A stretch of 64,000 bases of DNA from Zanthoxylum bungeanum. Its lineage: Eukaryota; Streptophyta; Magnoliopsida; Sapindales; Rutaceae. Each line of letters begins with the position of its first letter. The first letter of the stretch is position 1. The position numbers were made by a program, and so were the translations under genes. The notes below the pieces were generated by a model. The model had not been told where the DNA came from. It saw nothing but the letters and a program-made list of their open reading frames with translations, and did no database searches. The DNA is taken from NCBI GenBank assembly GCA_019454045.1, contig SKCR01006516.1, positions 434,001 to 498,000 of the forward strand, written 5' to 3'. Below are positions 33,563 through 45,519 of this stretch, piece after piece.

Positions 33563-35295
33563 TACCATCCACACTTCATCAAATTACTAAATTCCTGAAC
33601 TGAGGGGAAATAATCACCATTAGATCCGAAGCAGGCATCGCATTAGCCACCATATAGGTGCAGTTTTTAAAAGATTTCAAATTGTAATAATATTTCAAGA
33701 TTTTGGAGAAGCTGAATTACAAACCCAATAATAGACTGATGGCGCAGGGCCAATGGGTAAGTATGTTGCCCGATTTCAAATGACAAACAACCAAGAGAGG
33801 GCTAGGATATCGCTTAGACGAAAAAGTATGAGGTTTAAAGAAAAGAGGAAAGAAATTGGAGGACTGCTTCGTGACGGTAAGATATGAAGGAACTCCAGAG
33901 CCATGTGACGTCAATGGGGTTATCATGCCAGGCTTTGAGATTTTCGCAAATGTAATGGGTTGGAAAGAGGGTCTGGTGGTAAAAAGTAAGAACGAGGACT
34001 AGATAGCTGAGTCAGAGACAAAGTTAACGGCAGCATAGGAGAATGAAATGTTTAAGATGGAAGAATTGACACTGTAAGAGCTGGACACAGTTGAGGAAGA
34101 AGAAGACTGTGAAGACCTATATGTACCCCATATATTCGATTGTAATCTTGCATTAAAAAGTAATAAGATGAATGATTTTGCTGACTTGTCTTATCTTTTC
34201 TCTTTAGTCATACATCATCACGTGCATGGCATGAGCATATTTGATATAAATTCCACTAAAACTGATGCATTTCCCTAAAAATATACTAATTACGTGTGAG
34301 CTCAACCCTGAAGAAAGGTAAGAATTAGAGAAAACACTAAAAAAATATGCAAAAATATGTGTCTAGTCCTATGAAGATATACTTGGAGTAGACACGGGTA
34401 TAGAACATAACGTGATATCAACGTACTCAAACATGAGCCATGTAAAGCAAAAGCTCCGGAGGATGAGGCCATAATGGGCTGAGAAGATTAGGGAAGAAGT
34501 AAAAAAACATGTAGAGGTAGGTTTCTTGGAAGTGGTGAAATACCTAGAATAGCTCGCCAACATAGTGCCAGTCCCAAAGAAAGATGATTGGGTTAGGATG
34601 TGTATAGACTACAAGGACCTCAATAAGGCTTTCCCAAAAGACAATTTTCCCCTTCCCCACATAGATGTCTTAGTAGACAGCACTGCCCGATCAGCCATGT
34701 ACTCATTCACATATGGTTTCTCAAGATACAGTCAGATTTTCATGGAAGAGGAAGATAAACACAAGACAGTCTTCATTACGGAATAAGGAACATTTTATTA
34801 CAAGGTAATACCTTTCGAACTAAAGAATACGGAATCCACCTACAAACGGATGGCCACTACCTTACTTCATGACCTAATGCATAAAGAGATCGAAGTGTAT
34901 GTAGATGATATGATGGTCAAATCGGAAACAAAAGAGTGGCACCTCATGGCCTTAGAGAAGTTCCTATAGAATGTGGACAGGTATAACCTCAGGCTCAACC
35001 TCAAGAAGTTTGTGTTCAGGGTCACGTCTGGAAATTTGTTTGGACATATGGTGGGAGCTAAAGGAATGGCTAGGAAAGATCAATGCGATAACGGAAATGC
35101 CCGCACCAAAAGCGGAGAATGGGGTAAAGGCTTTTATGAGGAAAATATAATATATCATCCGGTTCATAGCCAAGTTAACATCAATATATGAGCCCATCTT
35201 TAAGCTACTCAGGAAAGATCAACCAGTATAGTGGAATGAACAGTGTCAGGAAGCCTTCGAGAAAATCAATAAATATTTGACTAACCTTTCAGTCT
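33563..35295 (+). pseudogene. Tat-2 protease end and reverse transcriptase, inverted and broken
   Basis: Opens with VPSTLHQ, which continues the protease end found at 39153 on the minus strand. Later NIVPVPKKDDWVRMCIDYKD (34560s), LNKAFPKDNFPLP, VYVDDMMVKS (intact Y-V-D-D) and RLNLKKFVFRV give a clear Ty3/Gypsy RT of Tat type. It ends near EKINKYLTNLS. Stops are scattered, for example after YLE near 34550, in FITE* at 34784 and in FL* near 34969. It is cut at 35296 by the other part of the D LTR. Orientation is opposite to the Tat-2 gag and protease, evidence of an inversion. Confidence 0.85.
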
Positions 35296-36542
35296 AAAGA
35301 GATTCATTTCAGTCTACTAGAAGGTCATATATAGATTGATCTTAATCCTGAGTGTACTACGAACTCATACATGGCAGGCTATGTCATTTGATTTATAAAG
35401 GTGAGGTTCGAACTCATACATCCCGACCAATAGCTACGTACTTTGGAGACATGGTTTGGTGTGTGGCTATAGACGTTTTACATAGATATGAAGTTCACTC
35501 ATTCTTGTGAGAAATATAGAATTATCTTCTTTAAAGATTGATTCGATACTCGAACGATTAGAGCGTTCAAGTCTTTCTATTACGAATAGAAAGATTAATA
35601 TTCATAATGGTTATGAATAATTCGTTCATTAGAGAATCAATAGTACTTAAGGTAAAATTAATTAGAGGGTTATAACATATATTTTATCCCGGCTATTATT
35701 ATAAAATACTCATGAAGGGTCAATCCGTATGTAAAGACTATATCGATGGACACTGACATAGTTCGGCTTATATAATATATCTACAATAATGAAAGAGCAA
35801 CTTTAGGTTTTTAGCGGAATAATCTAAAGTTAATAATTCAGAATATTTAATTAAAGAGCTTTAATTAATATTCCAGGATTATTGGAGCTCGGAACTGTAG
35901 GTCCATTTGGTCCCCGTGCTAGATATATTATAGCAAATTAAATATAATTGGATAGTCCAATTATTAACTTACATGCATTATAATTATTAATATGATTAAT
36001 AATATATGTCACACTTGAAATTTTATGTTAATTTTAATATAAAGTTTTTATATAATAAATAATTCTGAGATAATAATTTATTTATTTTTAAATTTTATTT
36101 TTAAATTATATTGTATAATTTAATGCTCATTTTAAATTAATGAGTTTCCAAAATTTAGGTTTGGAAACTCCTCTTTTGAAATTGGAAATTATAAAATTTG
36201 ATTAAGTAATATGTTTAATGTCTTTATTAAGAATCTAAATAAATTTGGAAGTTTCCTAAAGGCCATTGTGGCCTAATTTTCCTAAAGTGGAAAGAGTTTT
36301 TATTTTATGATTTGATTACAAAAGTAAAACCCTAGATATAAAAAGAAAAAGTGGTTTTTTTCTTTTGGTGAGATTCTCATTCTCTCAACCCTAATCTCTA
36401 TCTTCTTCACTTTTCTCTCAAGTGTTGAGACAAAAAAGGAAGAAGAAAAATAGTGTGACATTTTTCAGTGTGACATTTTTCTCTCTCAAAAGTTTAGAGA
36501 TTAATTTTGTGAGTGAAGTCCACACTTCGTCTTATTGATAAC
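35296..36542 (+). repeat. Family-D LTR, middle part
   Basis: Matches D1 from its position ~400 on (for example TCATTTGATTTATAAAGGTGAGGTT-type sequence near 35380-35405 against 8207-8230). Has a TATA box at 36337-36343. It is interrupted at 36543 by a solo Athila LTR and resumes at 38715. It overlaps the inverted 5' part by about 170 bp with many differences, so the two pieces probably stem from the 3' and 5' LTRs of one D element. Confidence 0.8.
36337..36343 (+). promoter_or_regulatory. TATA box of the second D LTR
   Basis: TATAAAA followed by CT-rich sequence, as in D1. Confidence 0.5.
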
Positions 36543-37941
36543 TGACCGGCGTAAACACACACGTATAACGTAAGCGCACTTATCGTTCAAGTAGTATAAA
36601 AATATCGATCCCACGAGGACTTAATACCTATTCTATTAATTTTATGAGTTTAAATGATTACAAGTATCTAACAGGTTGATTGATTGATTTGAAATGGTGA
36701 TGATTTCAAATTAAAAAACAAGTAAATAAAATTGCACAAAAGTAGGTTTAAGAAAATTCAATATTAAAATCTATCTAGGGTTGTGAATCTTTCTAATATC
36801 TTTTAAAAGATGAAGTGGTTATTTCAAGGTTGTGTAATAAATCGATTTACTAATCTGGAACACTAAATTATGCAAAAGCCTATGTCGATGGTCAGACACA
36901 AATACCCAGTTTAACCCAATTGAATCATATGTCTATGTCAACCAAATTATCTGGATTCATTAAGTTTAAGTTCCAATTATGGCTACCCCCGCCCGACAGG
37001 GATATGTCTATCCTGTAAGGAAATCTATTAAAGGGTTATTTATCCTCAAGGAAGATTGTGGGCTATTAAGTCTAAGGCTAAAACCTAAAATTCCTTTGTC
37101 AAGTTTATTTTAGATTTACCACATCAATCTTATTGGTGATCAGACAACAAGAAGAATTAAGCTTAAGACTTAATAAGTAAACATTTAAATTACCCAAACT
37201 ATAAAAGAACCCCTTTATAAACTTGTGATATTAGAATTCATCACAACCCCAGATAACTAACTTTGTTACAACACATAACTAGGGCTAGTAAGAACTTAAA
37301 AGTAAAAGACATAAAAGTAAAAATGCTGAAAAGTAATTGCGGTAAAGTAAAAGCTGAAAAGTAAATTACAATAAAATAAAATGCTAAGGTAAAAGGATCA
37401 ACTTTTACTATTTACTATTTAGATATCTCCCTTAATATAATATATTAACTTGTGATTATTTTACCAACCAGCCATATAGGCGGTAACCTGATTAAGTCAA
37501 ATTAAGTCCAACCAGTCATAAAGGCGGAATCAAAATAAACCTGCCATATAGGCGGTAAGAAAATTTAATTACCAACCGACCAATCTGGCGGTATCCTTGA
37601 ATAATCAGGTTTAAACCAAATTAAAATGAATTACCAACCGACCAATATAGCGGTATCCTTTTTAAGTCAAATTTTAAATAGTGAATATATTATATTTAAG
37701 GGAGATTAATCTAAATAGCAATAGTAAAAGAATTACCTTTCACCCTTGCAGGGGGAAGTTACCTCCTCAAGGTGAATAGTAAAAACTGTAAAAAGTAAAG
37801 AAAGTAAATTACTATTATTACAGAACGTAATTAAAAATTAATTACAAAACTAAAATTTAAAAGAAACTACATAGAAAACTCTCTATTTACATCAGAGAAT
37901 TCAGAGAGGAAGGTACATCTGAAACTCAAAATTTCGAGCTC

Positions 37942-37949
37942 TATTTATA
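37942..37949 (-). promoter_or_regulatory. TATA box of AthS2
   Basis: TATAAATA on the minus strand. On the same strand the G-box cluster begins about 30 bp upstream. Confidence 0.6.
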
Positions 37950-37977
37950 GGCGTCAGTAGGGGTGACGCGCATAATT

Positions 37978-38405
37978 GTCGACGTGGCAGCTTCTGGTTC
38001 GTCGGGTGAGATTCTGGATAAGGCAATAAGGTGACACGTGGCAATGTGGTTGGGAGCTCAATGATTGCGACATGTGGCGGCTCGTGATTAGCTGATTTCA
38101 GATTATTATATGCCACGTGTCAATTGCGGATAAGTGAGTCAATAATTGAGCTAACGTGGTACTGACATGGCGACACATGGCGATTGTGACTGTCGGCACT
38201 ATAGAATGATGACACGTGGCAATCTGTGATTGGTTGATGATAATATGACGATGACGTGGCATTTTGACTCGGTCAATCGGTGATGTGGATGATGACGTGG
38301 AGTGACACGTGGCGACAGTGGTGATGGCGACTGTCAGCACCATAGGATGATGACACATGGCACGACGCACGTTAGTAGATCGGCTGTGATGGTAACACGT
38401 GGCAC
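37978..38405 (-). promoter_or_regulatory. Cluster of G-box/ABRE-like motifs upstream of the AthS2 TATA box
   Basis: Five CACGTG hexamers (38035, 38114, 38213, 38306, 38396), four of them in GACACGTGGC or AACACGTGGC and one as GCCACGTGTC. Four more ACGTGG cores stand at 37982, 38154, 38254 and 38294, besides near-misses such as GACACATGGC. CACGTGGC is the classical bZIP target in abscisic-acid responsive promoters (established knowledge). Response of this LTR is inference. Confidence 0.75.
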
Positions 38406-38714
38406 GACGCACGTTAGCAAAGTCAAATTTCTCAGATTCTGACTTGTGGACCCGGTGCACGTTAGTAAGTCTTGGTGCATGTTAGGCGTCACGACACCAA
38501 AGGCTTGCGCGTCGCGACGCGTCAAAATTACCAAAATGCATTTTTTTCCAATTTTCACTATTTTGGTCCAAATTATCTCCAGAATGTCCTGAAACATTAT
38601 TTATCTACAAAATAACACAAAACACATCAAAATATTCACAAAACTAAAGAAACTATACAAAATATTAGGTTAAATGAGTGGGAAATAGTGATATAATTAC
38701 CACTCATCAATAAC

Positions 38715-39152
38715 GAGAATAACACGGAAGGTCGAGTGGTGTTGACGAAATCAATATCTCAATCTTCTTCAAGGCTGATTCAGTGCTGTATTTGGGCTTT
38801 TCGGAGGTTAAAAAATACTCATATTTGTCGCGGAAGATTTAGCATAGTGAATAGAATTTGTGGTACTTTAGTAGTAAATAGTAACCGCAAGTACTGTAGC
38901 GCTGAATAGTAACCACGAGTACTGTAGTAAACAATAATCATGGGCACTATAGTAGTGAATAGTGACCGTGAGAACTGTAGTGTGAATAGTAATGAACAGT
39001 AAAATTGTTACCGTTAAAAAAAATTAAAAAATAAACAAGTAAATAAGATATGATCCAGATTCGGCTTGAGAATGGAAATGACAGAAAGAAATTTTCAAGG
39101 TCGATCCTGGTGCCTAAAGTCACTTATGCTTCGCGAGGAATCAGTTCCTACA
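38715..39152 (+). repeat. Family-D LTR, 3' end
   Basis: Continues after the ATAAC duplication. 39082-39152 matches the end of D1 (TTTTCAAG-TCGATCC, GCTTC, ends CCTACA). Followed by TGGTA. Between 38866 and 38996 about five diverged units of roughly 27 bp (GAATAGTAACC with GTACTGTAGT) form a short tandem array. Confidence 0.75.
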
Positions 39153-39690
39153 TGGTACTCCACCAAGCTTATGGAACTAGGGTCTGCCTAAGAGTAGTGC
39201 AAAGGTGGCTGGGATGTTTAGTAATGTGAATTCTATTTTATCCTCAATATGGCCCACATGACCATGGCTACAAAAGTCCCTTTTATTCCTCGTTTAATGT
39301 CATTGTAGACCTTGATGGTCATGTCAGAGGGACTCAATTCCCAGGTCGAATGCCAGTATTGACAATATCTTCAGCAGACAAACATTGATGGACGACCTAT
39401 TGTCTACAATTACACACGAGGTCTCCTAGCCAATGACTTCTCCCTTGATGAAAAGTGGACGATTATGACTTCTTCCCTCCATCCAAAGTTCTTCTTTAGT
39501 AAAAATGATAGTTTGCCTCTTCTCTTCTTGAACGGACTTTATAATTGTAGTTAGGTCTGTGTCGACTGGTACAATGATTTTTCCCAAGACTTCAATCATG
39601 GCTCTCATATGCTCTTGGGATGAACATATCAGCTCCCACATATGGAATTGGGCCCGTGTCTTCTTCAACAACTAGAGTAAGGTATTCTTT
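39153..39690 (-). pseudogene. Tat-2 protease region, broken
   Basis: Minus-strand frame with VWELICSS-like MWELICSSQEHMRAMIEVLG and ELWMEGRSHNRPLFI, typical of the region before the Tat protease. The active site is seen as CVIVDNRSSINVC, where D-N/T-G-S would be expected (Gly changed to Arg). FALLLGRP and FHKLGGVP follow after stops, and the D insertion comes right after GGVP. The next residues, STLHQ, are found at 33568 on the + strand. Confidence 0.8.
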
Positions 39691-40471
39691 TCATTTTCCC
39701 TTATTTCTCTTCTCCATTCTCTTCCTTCTCTCCCCCTTCTTATTTTCTAGCAGCGTCATTGTAAAATCGACCACTAATTGTCATCTATTTTACTTGTTCC
39801 TCTTCATTGCTCGAGAAGTCCTCCCAAAATCCATTATTCTCACCTTATCCCTTATCATTATTGCTAGTGTCTCATATTCCCATGATGTAGGCTTGTTGAT
39901 GGAAGGCTTGTATGACATATTCTTCGGGTAGGCATGAGTTGATCATGTCGTTTGGTGGTGGTTCAACATGGTAGTTTGGTAAGGGATTTTGGTTAGTGTT
40001 TGGTTGGCTCCTTCCGGGGTCGGGTATTTTATGGTTATTGATAAGGTCTTGTATTTCATGTCTAAGTCGATTACAATTGTCGGTATCATAGCCTTTTATC
40101 TATGGAAGTGATAATATTTCTCCAGGTTCATGCGGTGAGGTACATGGTTTGATAACGATTTGAGGTCAATGGGTTTCAACAAGCCTTGCCTTTTATCTTC
40201 TCGAACACCTTTGATAAGGGTCTGCCAAGATTGAAAAACATGTAGTTACGGATGGCAGTGACTTCAGTGGGACTAGGTTTAACTCCAGAATGTCCTCCAT
40301 GGTTCTTTTATTTTGACCATAGAATTTCCTATTTTTGGCCTCTTTCTCCTTTATATACATCACCATCTCCTTCAATTATCTGAAGTCGGTAATCATGGAA
40401 GTCATCCTCTTCATCTTGTTATAAATTGAGGTTCCCTTGATAATCATCTTGATTTGATCCTTTTCAGATGG
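39691..40471 (-). pseudogene. Tat-2 gag C-terminal part, broken
   Basis: After the solo LTR, the minus strand reads through a basic region (MKEMVMYIKEKEAKNRKFYG) and a nucleocapsid-like segment with CNRLRHEIQDLINNH and QPNTNQNPLPNYH, which are Tat gag hallmarks. Many stops are present. Low-complexity Lys/Glu sequence lies before the protease. Confidence 0.75.
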
Positions 40472-42132
40472 TCAGGTGTAGGACACAGAAATTGACGACG
40501 CTGTTCTAGGCTCGCGGCCTAGTTGGGAGTACGGAGTAGCCCGCAGGGGACTAAATCAGAGAATAAAGGAGTCGCCACCCGGTGTGAACCAGGAAAATGA
40601 TTTAAGGCCGCACTCACCCCTCGCAAGGGGAGACCTCAAACCGTTGGGTTCGGAATGGTCCCTTACTTATGCCACTTGTAATGAAATGATTTGTGCAATA
40701 ACTTAACTGAATCTACGCATCATATATGTTCAAGAATAACCTAAATCTAATTCGCATTCATGAAAATAAATCCTACGTCTAAGTTTGCATGCTTTAAAGG
40801 TAAGTCATCATAACGGCAAACACACGATAACACACAATAATCTCATGAGCACATTGAATCATCAAACACAATAAAATAAATACCAACCTAAATATAAACG
40901 TAAATTAAATTCCTAATGCGAAAGCAAATAACTAAACCATGCATAAAGAAATAAAATACTAACGACTAAATCATGCTTAAAAATAAATAACATACTAGAC
41001 TAAATCATACTTGAACACAAGGTTGGATGAAACGAAATATGTGTGTCTCTCAAGTGGTACATGGCATTGTATCCCGAGTGCAAACTGCAATACCGTCCAT
41101 TCGGATTCGGCTATGGAATTTACGTCCGGGTTTCCATCCGATATACCACAAGAGAGAACACATATTCCATTCATCTGAAATTCATATCATACACCAATCC
41201 ACAATACTCATGCGAAATAAAATAAGAAAATAAATAATAAAAAAAGGACAATAAATAAAAAGGGTGCCCTCAGGTCTAACCTCTTAAGCCGTCTCTCGGA
41301 AGTGCGTTACACGACCGTCGGAAGGGCTAACACTCCATAACTCTTCCGGTTCACTGATTTTCCGTTTTCCTTCGTCGCTTCGCTGTTTTGGGTCGTCATT
41401 TCCTCTGTTTTTACTGTATTTTCTGGTCGTTGGGTTTAGTTACTGTTTGCGGTATTCGGGGATAATTTTTATTGCAGTTTTTGACGTTCTGGTTGTGCAG
41501 TTTTTTGGGACTGTTTTGCAGTATTTTAGGGGTGCAGTTTGTAGGTTTTTACGGTGCAGTTTGGGTACAGTTCAGGATAGTTTTCGGTGGTAAAAAGGGT
41601 TTCTGGTCAGGGGGTTGATTTGGCATGAATGAGTATTTATGCGTGAAGTTGCTGGTCATGGAGTGTTCATGCGTGAAAGGGCTGGTTGAAGGCTATGTTC
41701 GTGGGGGCGTGAATGGTATTTGTTGAAGAGGCTACTTATAGGCGTGAATGGTGCTTGTTGAATGGACTGTTTGTAGGCGTGAATGGTACTTGTTGAGGGG
41801 GGTTTTTATTTTAGGGTTAATGGAGGAAGGCTAATGGCATGAATCGGTGAGGGCTGTATTGAGGGTAGTGAACATGGCTGTCTTGAAGGGGACTGAACGT
41901 GGCTATCTTGAAGGGGCTGACCGTGAGGGGGCTGTTGAAAGGTGTTTATGCGTTAAAGGTAGGGGCTGTTAAAGGGTGTTTATACGTTGAAGAATGAGGC
42001 GTGGAGAGTGAGGGCAGTTCGGTGAAGGTTTGTGCGGCAGGGGAAGAGGATTTTAGGCGTGAATGGACTAGGTTATTTGCTTTGTGTTTTCATGAGAATG
42101 AGCCAGTGGTTTCAAGGTTGGGTTTAGGCTTC

Positions 42133-42140
42133 TTTTTATA
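42133..42140 (-). promoter_or_regulatory. TATA box of TatS
   Basis: TATAAAAA on the minus strand, at the place equivalent to 21539 of the Tat-1 LTR. Confidence 0.5.
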
Positions 42141-42631
42141 GGCAAAGGTTGGGGTTTACCTTGTGCGAATAGGGAAATGATTTGTGTAATTATGGGGATA
42201 TCTTTTAATTAGTGTATGATAAGGAAAAGATCTCTTTAATTAGGGATGTGATTTAATTTGATTTGATTTCTTCTCTTTTGATTAGGGATATGATTTACTT
42301 GAATTAGGAAAGTGTTTGATGAGATTTTATTTGATTTTATTTAGTTTAGGAAGGTGATTTAATTGGATTAGGAATGTGATTTATATGATTTGATTTGATT
42401 CTTTTAATTAGGGAAGGTGATTTGTCTTGACTTTGGCATGTGTTTAATGTGTGATTTTGTTTATTTTGGAAGGTGATGGGCGTGTATTTTAGTGATTTGG
42501 GCGTGGGCTTGGCTTATTTTGGTGGGCTTGGTGTGTGGCTTGGTGGTGTGTGGGCTTGGTGTGTGACTTGCGGGGGTTTGGGCTAAGGATGTGTTTTAAA
42601 ACAGAGGTCCAACAAACGAACCTGAAGCTAA

Positions 42632-44676
42632 TGACCGGCGTAAACACACACGTATAACGCAAGCGCACGTATCGTTCAAGTAGTATAAAAATATCGATCC
42701 CACGAGGACTTAATATTTAATCTATTAATTTTATGAGGTCAAATGATTACTAGTATCTAACAGGTTGTTTGATTGATTTGAAATGGTGACGATTCTAAAT
42801 TTAAAAACAAGTAAATAAAATTATTCGAAAGTAGGTTTTAAGAAAATTCAATATTAAAAACTATGTAGTGTTGTGATTTCTTCCAATATCATTTTAAAGA
42901 TGAAGTGGTTATCTTAAAGTTGGGTAATATATTGATTTATTAACCTGGAACACTAAATTATGTGTAAGCCTCTGTCGATGGTCAGACACAAATATCCAGT
43001 TTAACCCAATTGAACTATATGTCTATGTCAACCAAATTATCTGGACTCATTAAGTTTAAGTTCCAATTATGGCTACCCCCGCCCGACAGGTATATGTCTA
43101 TCCTGTAAGGAAATCTATTAAAGGGTTATCTATCCTCAAGGAAGATCGTGGACTATTGAGTCTAAGGTCTTAAACTTAAAATCCCTATGTCTAGTTCATT
43201 TCAAGTTTCCCAGTTCAATTTTATTAATGGCCAGTTAATGAAAAAGCATTAAGATTAAGACTTAATAAATAAATCTTTATATTACCCAAGTTATAATCTA
43301 ACCCCTTATAACCCGGTGATATTGTATTTCATCACAACCCCAGATAACTGGCTTAGTTACGACATATATTTACGGGTAGTAAAAATTTAAATAAAATAAA
43401 AAACATAAAGTAAATTCTGAAAAGTAAATTGCTGAAAAGTAAATTGCTGAAAAGTAAAAAAAAATAAAAAGTAAAAGTAAAAAGTAAAAAGTAAAAAAAA
43501 TAAAAGTAAATTGCTGAAATTAAATAAAGTAAATAAAGTAAAAGTATAATAAAAGAAAATGCTGGGGTTAGAGGATCAACTTTTATTACTACTATTTTAG
43601 ATATCTCCCTTAATATAATATATTAACCTTGCCTGATAATTACCAACCAGCCATATAGGCGGTATCCTGATTAAGTCAATTAATAATTAATTATCAACCG
43701 ACCAACCATGCGGTATCCTCATTAAGTCAGGTTTTAAATCGTTTATTTATTATAATTAAGGGAGATTAATCTAAATAGCAATAATAAAATCTTTACCTTT
43801 CACCCCAGCAAGGGATAATTACCTCCTCATTGCTTGAAAAAATAAAAACTGCAAAAGTAAAGAAAGAAAATGTTTGTGCGTAAAAGTAAATTGCGGAAAG
43901 TAAAAACTGAAAAGTAAAGAAAAGAAAGTGCGAAAGCGAAAATTAATTACTGAAAACTGAAAATAAACAAACTAGATACAATCTTCTTATTTATTCTTAA
44001 GGAATTTCAAAGAAGAAAGTATGAATTTTACAAATGAAATGGCTTGGTATTTATAGGCAAAATTTTGCCTCCATCAAATCATCCATCAAATTCTCCACCA
44101 AATCCATTATTAATTTCTCCACTAATTACTCCACCAAATCCATAATTGCTCCACTAATTGCTTATCTTGTTTGGTGGTGATTTGATAATTTTTATTAATT
44201 ATTTATTAATTATATTTTGCTTTGAAAATGATTGATAATGACTTTAATAATTACACATCACACACTTCTGGATGGTACATCAATTTCGGTCATGAAATCT
44301 TCAGACTTCGAAAATATTTTCTCTTTAAAAGCTGTAGATCTTTGAGTCTTCTTTAATCTGAAACTTGAATCAACTCAATCCGATATCGGAGTAAAAAGTT
44401 ATGCCCAAAATACGACAGATGCGCAAAACTGTAATTTCCAAAACTGCACTTCGTCAAAAACGCCCTTTCAAGTTTCCAATCTCCAAAATTAAAATATCAA
44501 GTCCAATAATTGCCCTTATTTGACCCATATTTCATCCTAAATGATTTCATTGAGACCCGATATTATTTTATCTGTAAAATAAAATAAAATACATCAAAAT
44601 GTTCATCAAACCCGAGAAACTAAACAAAATATTAAGTTAAAGGGGCGGTAAATATTGATATATTTTCCGCTCATCA
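42632..44676 (-). mobile_element. AthS3: solo Athila-type LTR inside TatS
   Basis: 2045 bp, TGATGAGCGG at 44676 to GCCGGTCA at 42632, with perfect GCTAA duplications (42627-42631, 44677-44681). A TATA box TATAAATA lies at 44048-44055 (minus). A simple A-rich array of AAAGTAAATTGCTGA-like units occupies about 43400-43560. Unlike AthS2 it lacks the G-box cluster. Confidence 0.92.
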
Positions 44677-44829
44677 GCTAAACAAGTGAATTAAATCCAA
44701 CAAAATGTCAATGTCTGAATTTTCCATTCCGACGTCCGTTTCCCCGACTTCCACAATTTAAAGAGGTAGTGTCTCCGTGCGAGACTCATCATCGGGACTT
44801 ATATGCAAAAATGCAGTGCCTACATCAGG

Positions 44830-45519
44830 TCTGCATCTTCAACAGTTGGCCCCTCAAGCGTCGATATATTTTTTGAAACTTTCGTCGGGCTTTTGCTTGG
44901 TGTTTTCCAAATCAAAAAATGACACATCAATCTCCATGTCTATAACATATTGACTCCGAAAAGATTCTGCCAAGGTCCTCCAGTCATCCTTCACTTTCTT
45001 CTCGAGATTATGATATCATACTACGGGCGCTCCTTCCAATGACTTCCAAAACATCTTTTGCACTTGCTATTGGAATAGCCCAGTTGAACTCATCAAAGAG
45101 ACATACTGTCATAGATGGCCTTTTGGGTCTCCATTGCCATTGAAATTCATCATTTCAGGCATCTTGAATTGGGAGGGCAATTGCTCCTTAAAGGCCATAG
45201 CATTGTAATTGAGCAAGTCCTCATGCTTTCCTTTCATTTTTTGGGCCACTGCTTCAATTTGCTCTTTGTAGCTCGGTCTCAGATTGAGGCTTAGCCATCC
45301 TCCCTAATATGTATTTCATTATGTCTTATTCATCATCCACAGTGGGATTCTCCTCAACATTACTCTCGAGTTCCTCCTGCTTTTTTCCCTTAGTCTCGGC
45401 TCTAGTTACCTAAGGTCATTCTGATGGGCCATGGCATTGATTAGGGTTTGCAGATGTTCTGCCATCTTGTTTAAGGTGGCCTCTAGTTGGTCAACTCAAG
45501 ATTTATCTTCACTTGCCAT
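44830..45519 (-). pseudogene. Tat-2 gag N-terminal part, broken
   Basis: The start ATG at 45519 gives MASEDKS and then a stop. Downstream are LEATLNKMAEHLQTLINAMA, FKMPEMMNFNGNGDPKGHL, DDWRTLAESFRSQYVIDMEI and ENTKQKPDESFKKY, the conserved Tat gag capsid motifs. About eight stops are visible. TatS interrupts it at 44829. Confidence 0.85.

Larger units (their letters stand above)
36543..38709 (-). mobile_element. AthS2: solo Athila-type LTR
   Basis: 2167 bp, TGATGAGTGG at 38709 to GCCGGTCA at 36543, flanked by perfect ATAAC duplications (36538-36542 and 38710-38714). No internal sequence, so it formed by recombination between two LTRs. Its 37950-38520 region has no counterpart in the other Athila LTRs and is rich in ACGTG motifs. 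Confidence 0.92.
40477..44824 (-). mobile_element. TatS: solo Tat LTR with a nested solo LTR
   Basis: TGTAGGCACTGC at 44824 to TCCTACA at 40477 (minus strand), flanked by perfect TCAGG duplications (40472-40476, 44825-44829) inside Tat-2 gag. Without the nested Athila LTR it is about 2298 bp, longer than the Tat-1 LTR. Part of the excess is a tandem stretch (about 41725-41815) with GGCGTGAATGGTNYTTGTTG units. A TATA box (TATAAAAA) lies at 42133-42140. Confidence 0.92.

Noticed and set aside
38098..38597. Minus-strand frames of 120 and 87 codons in AthS2
   Set aside because: They arise from the GC-richer ACGTG-motif region of a solo LTR and carry His/Thr-rich low-complexity sequence.
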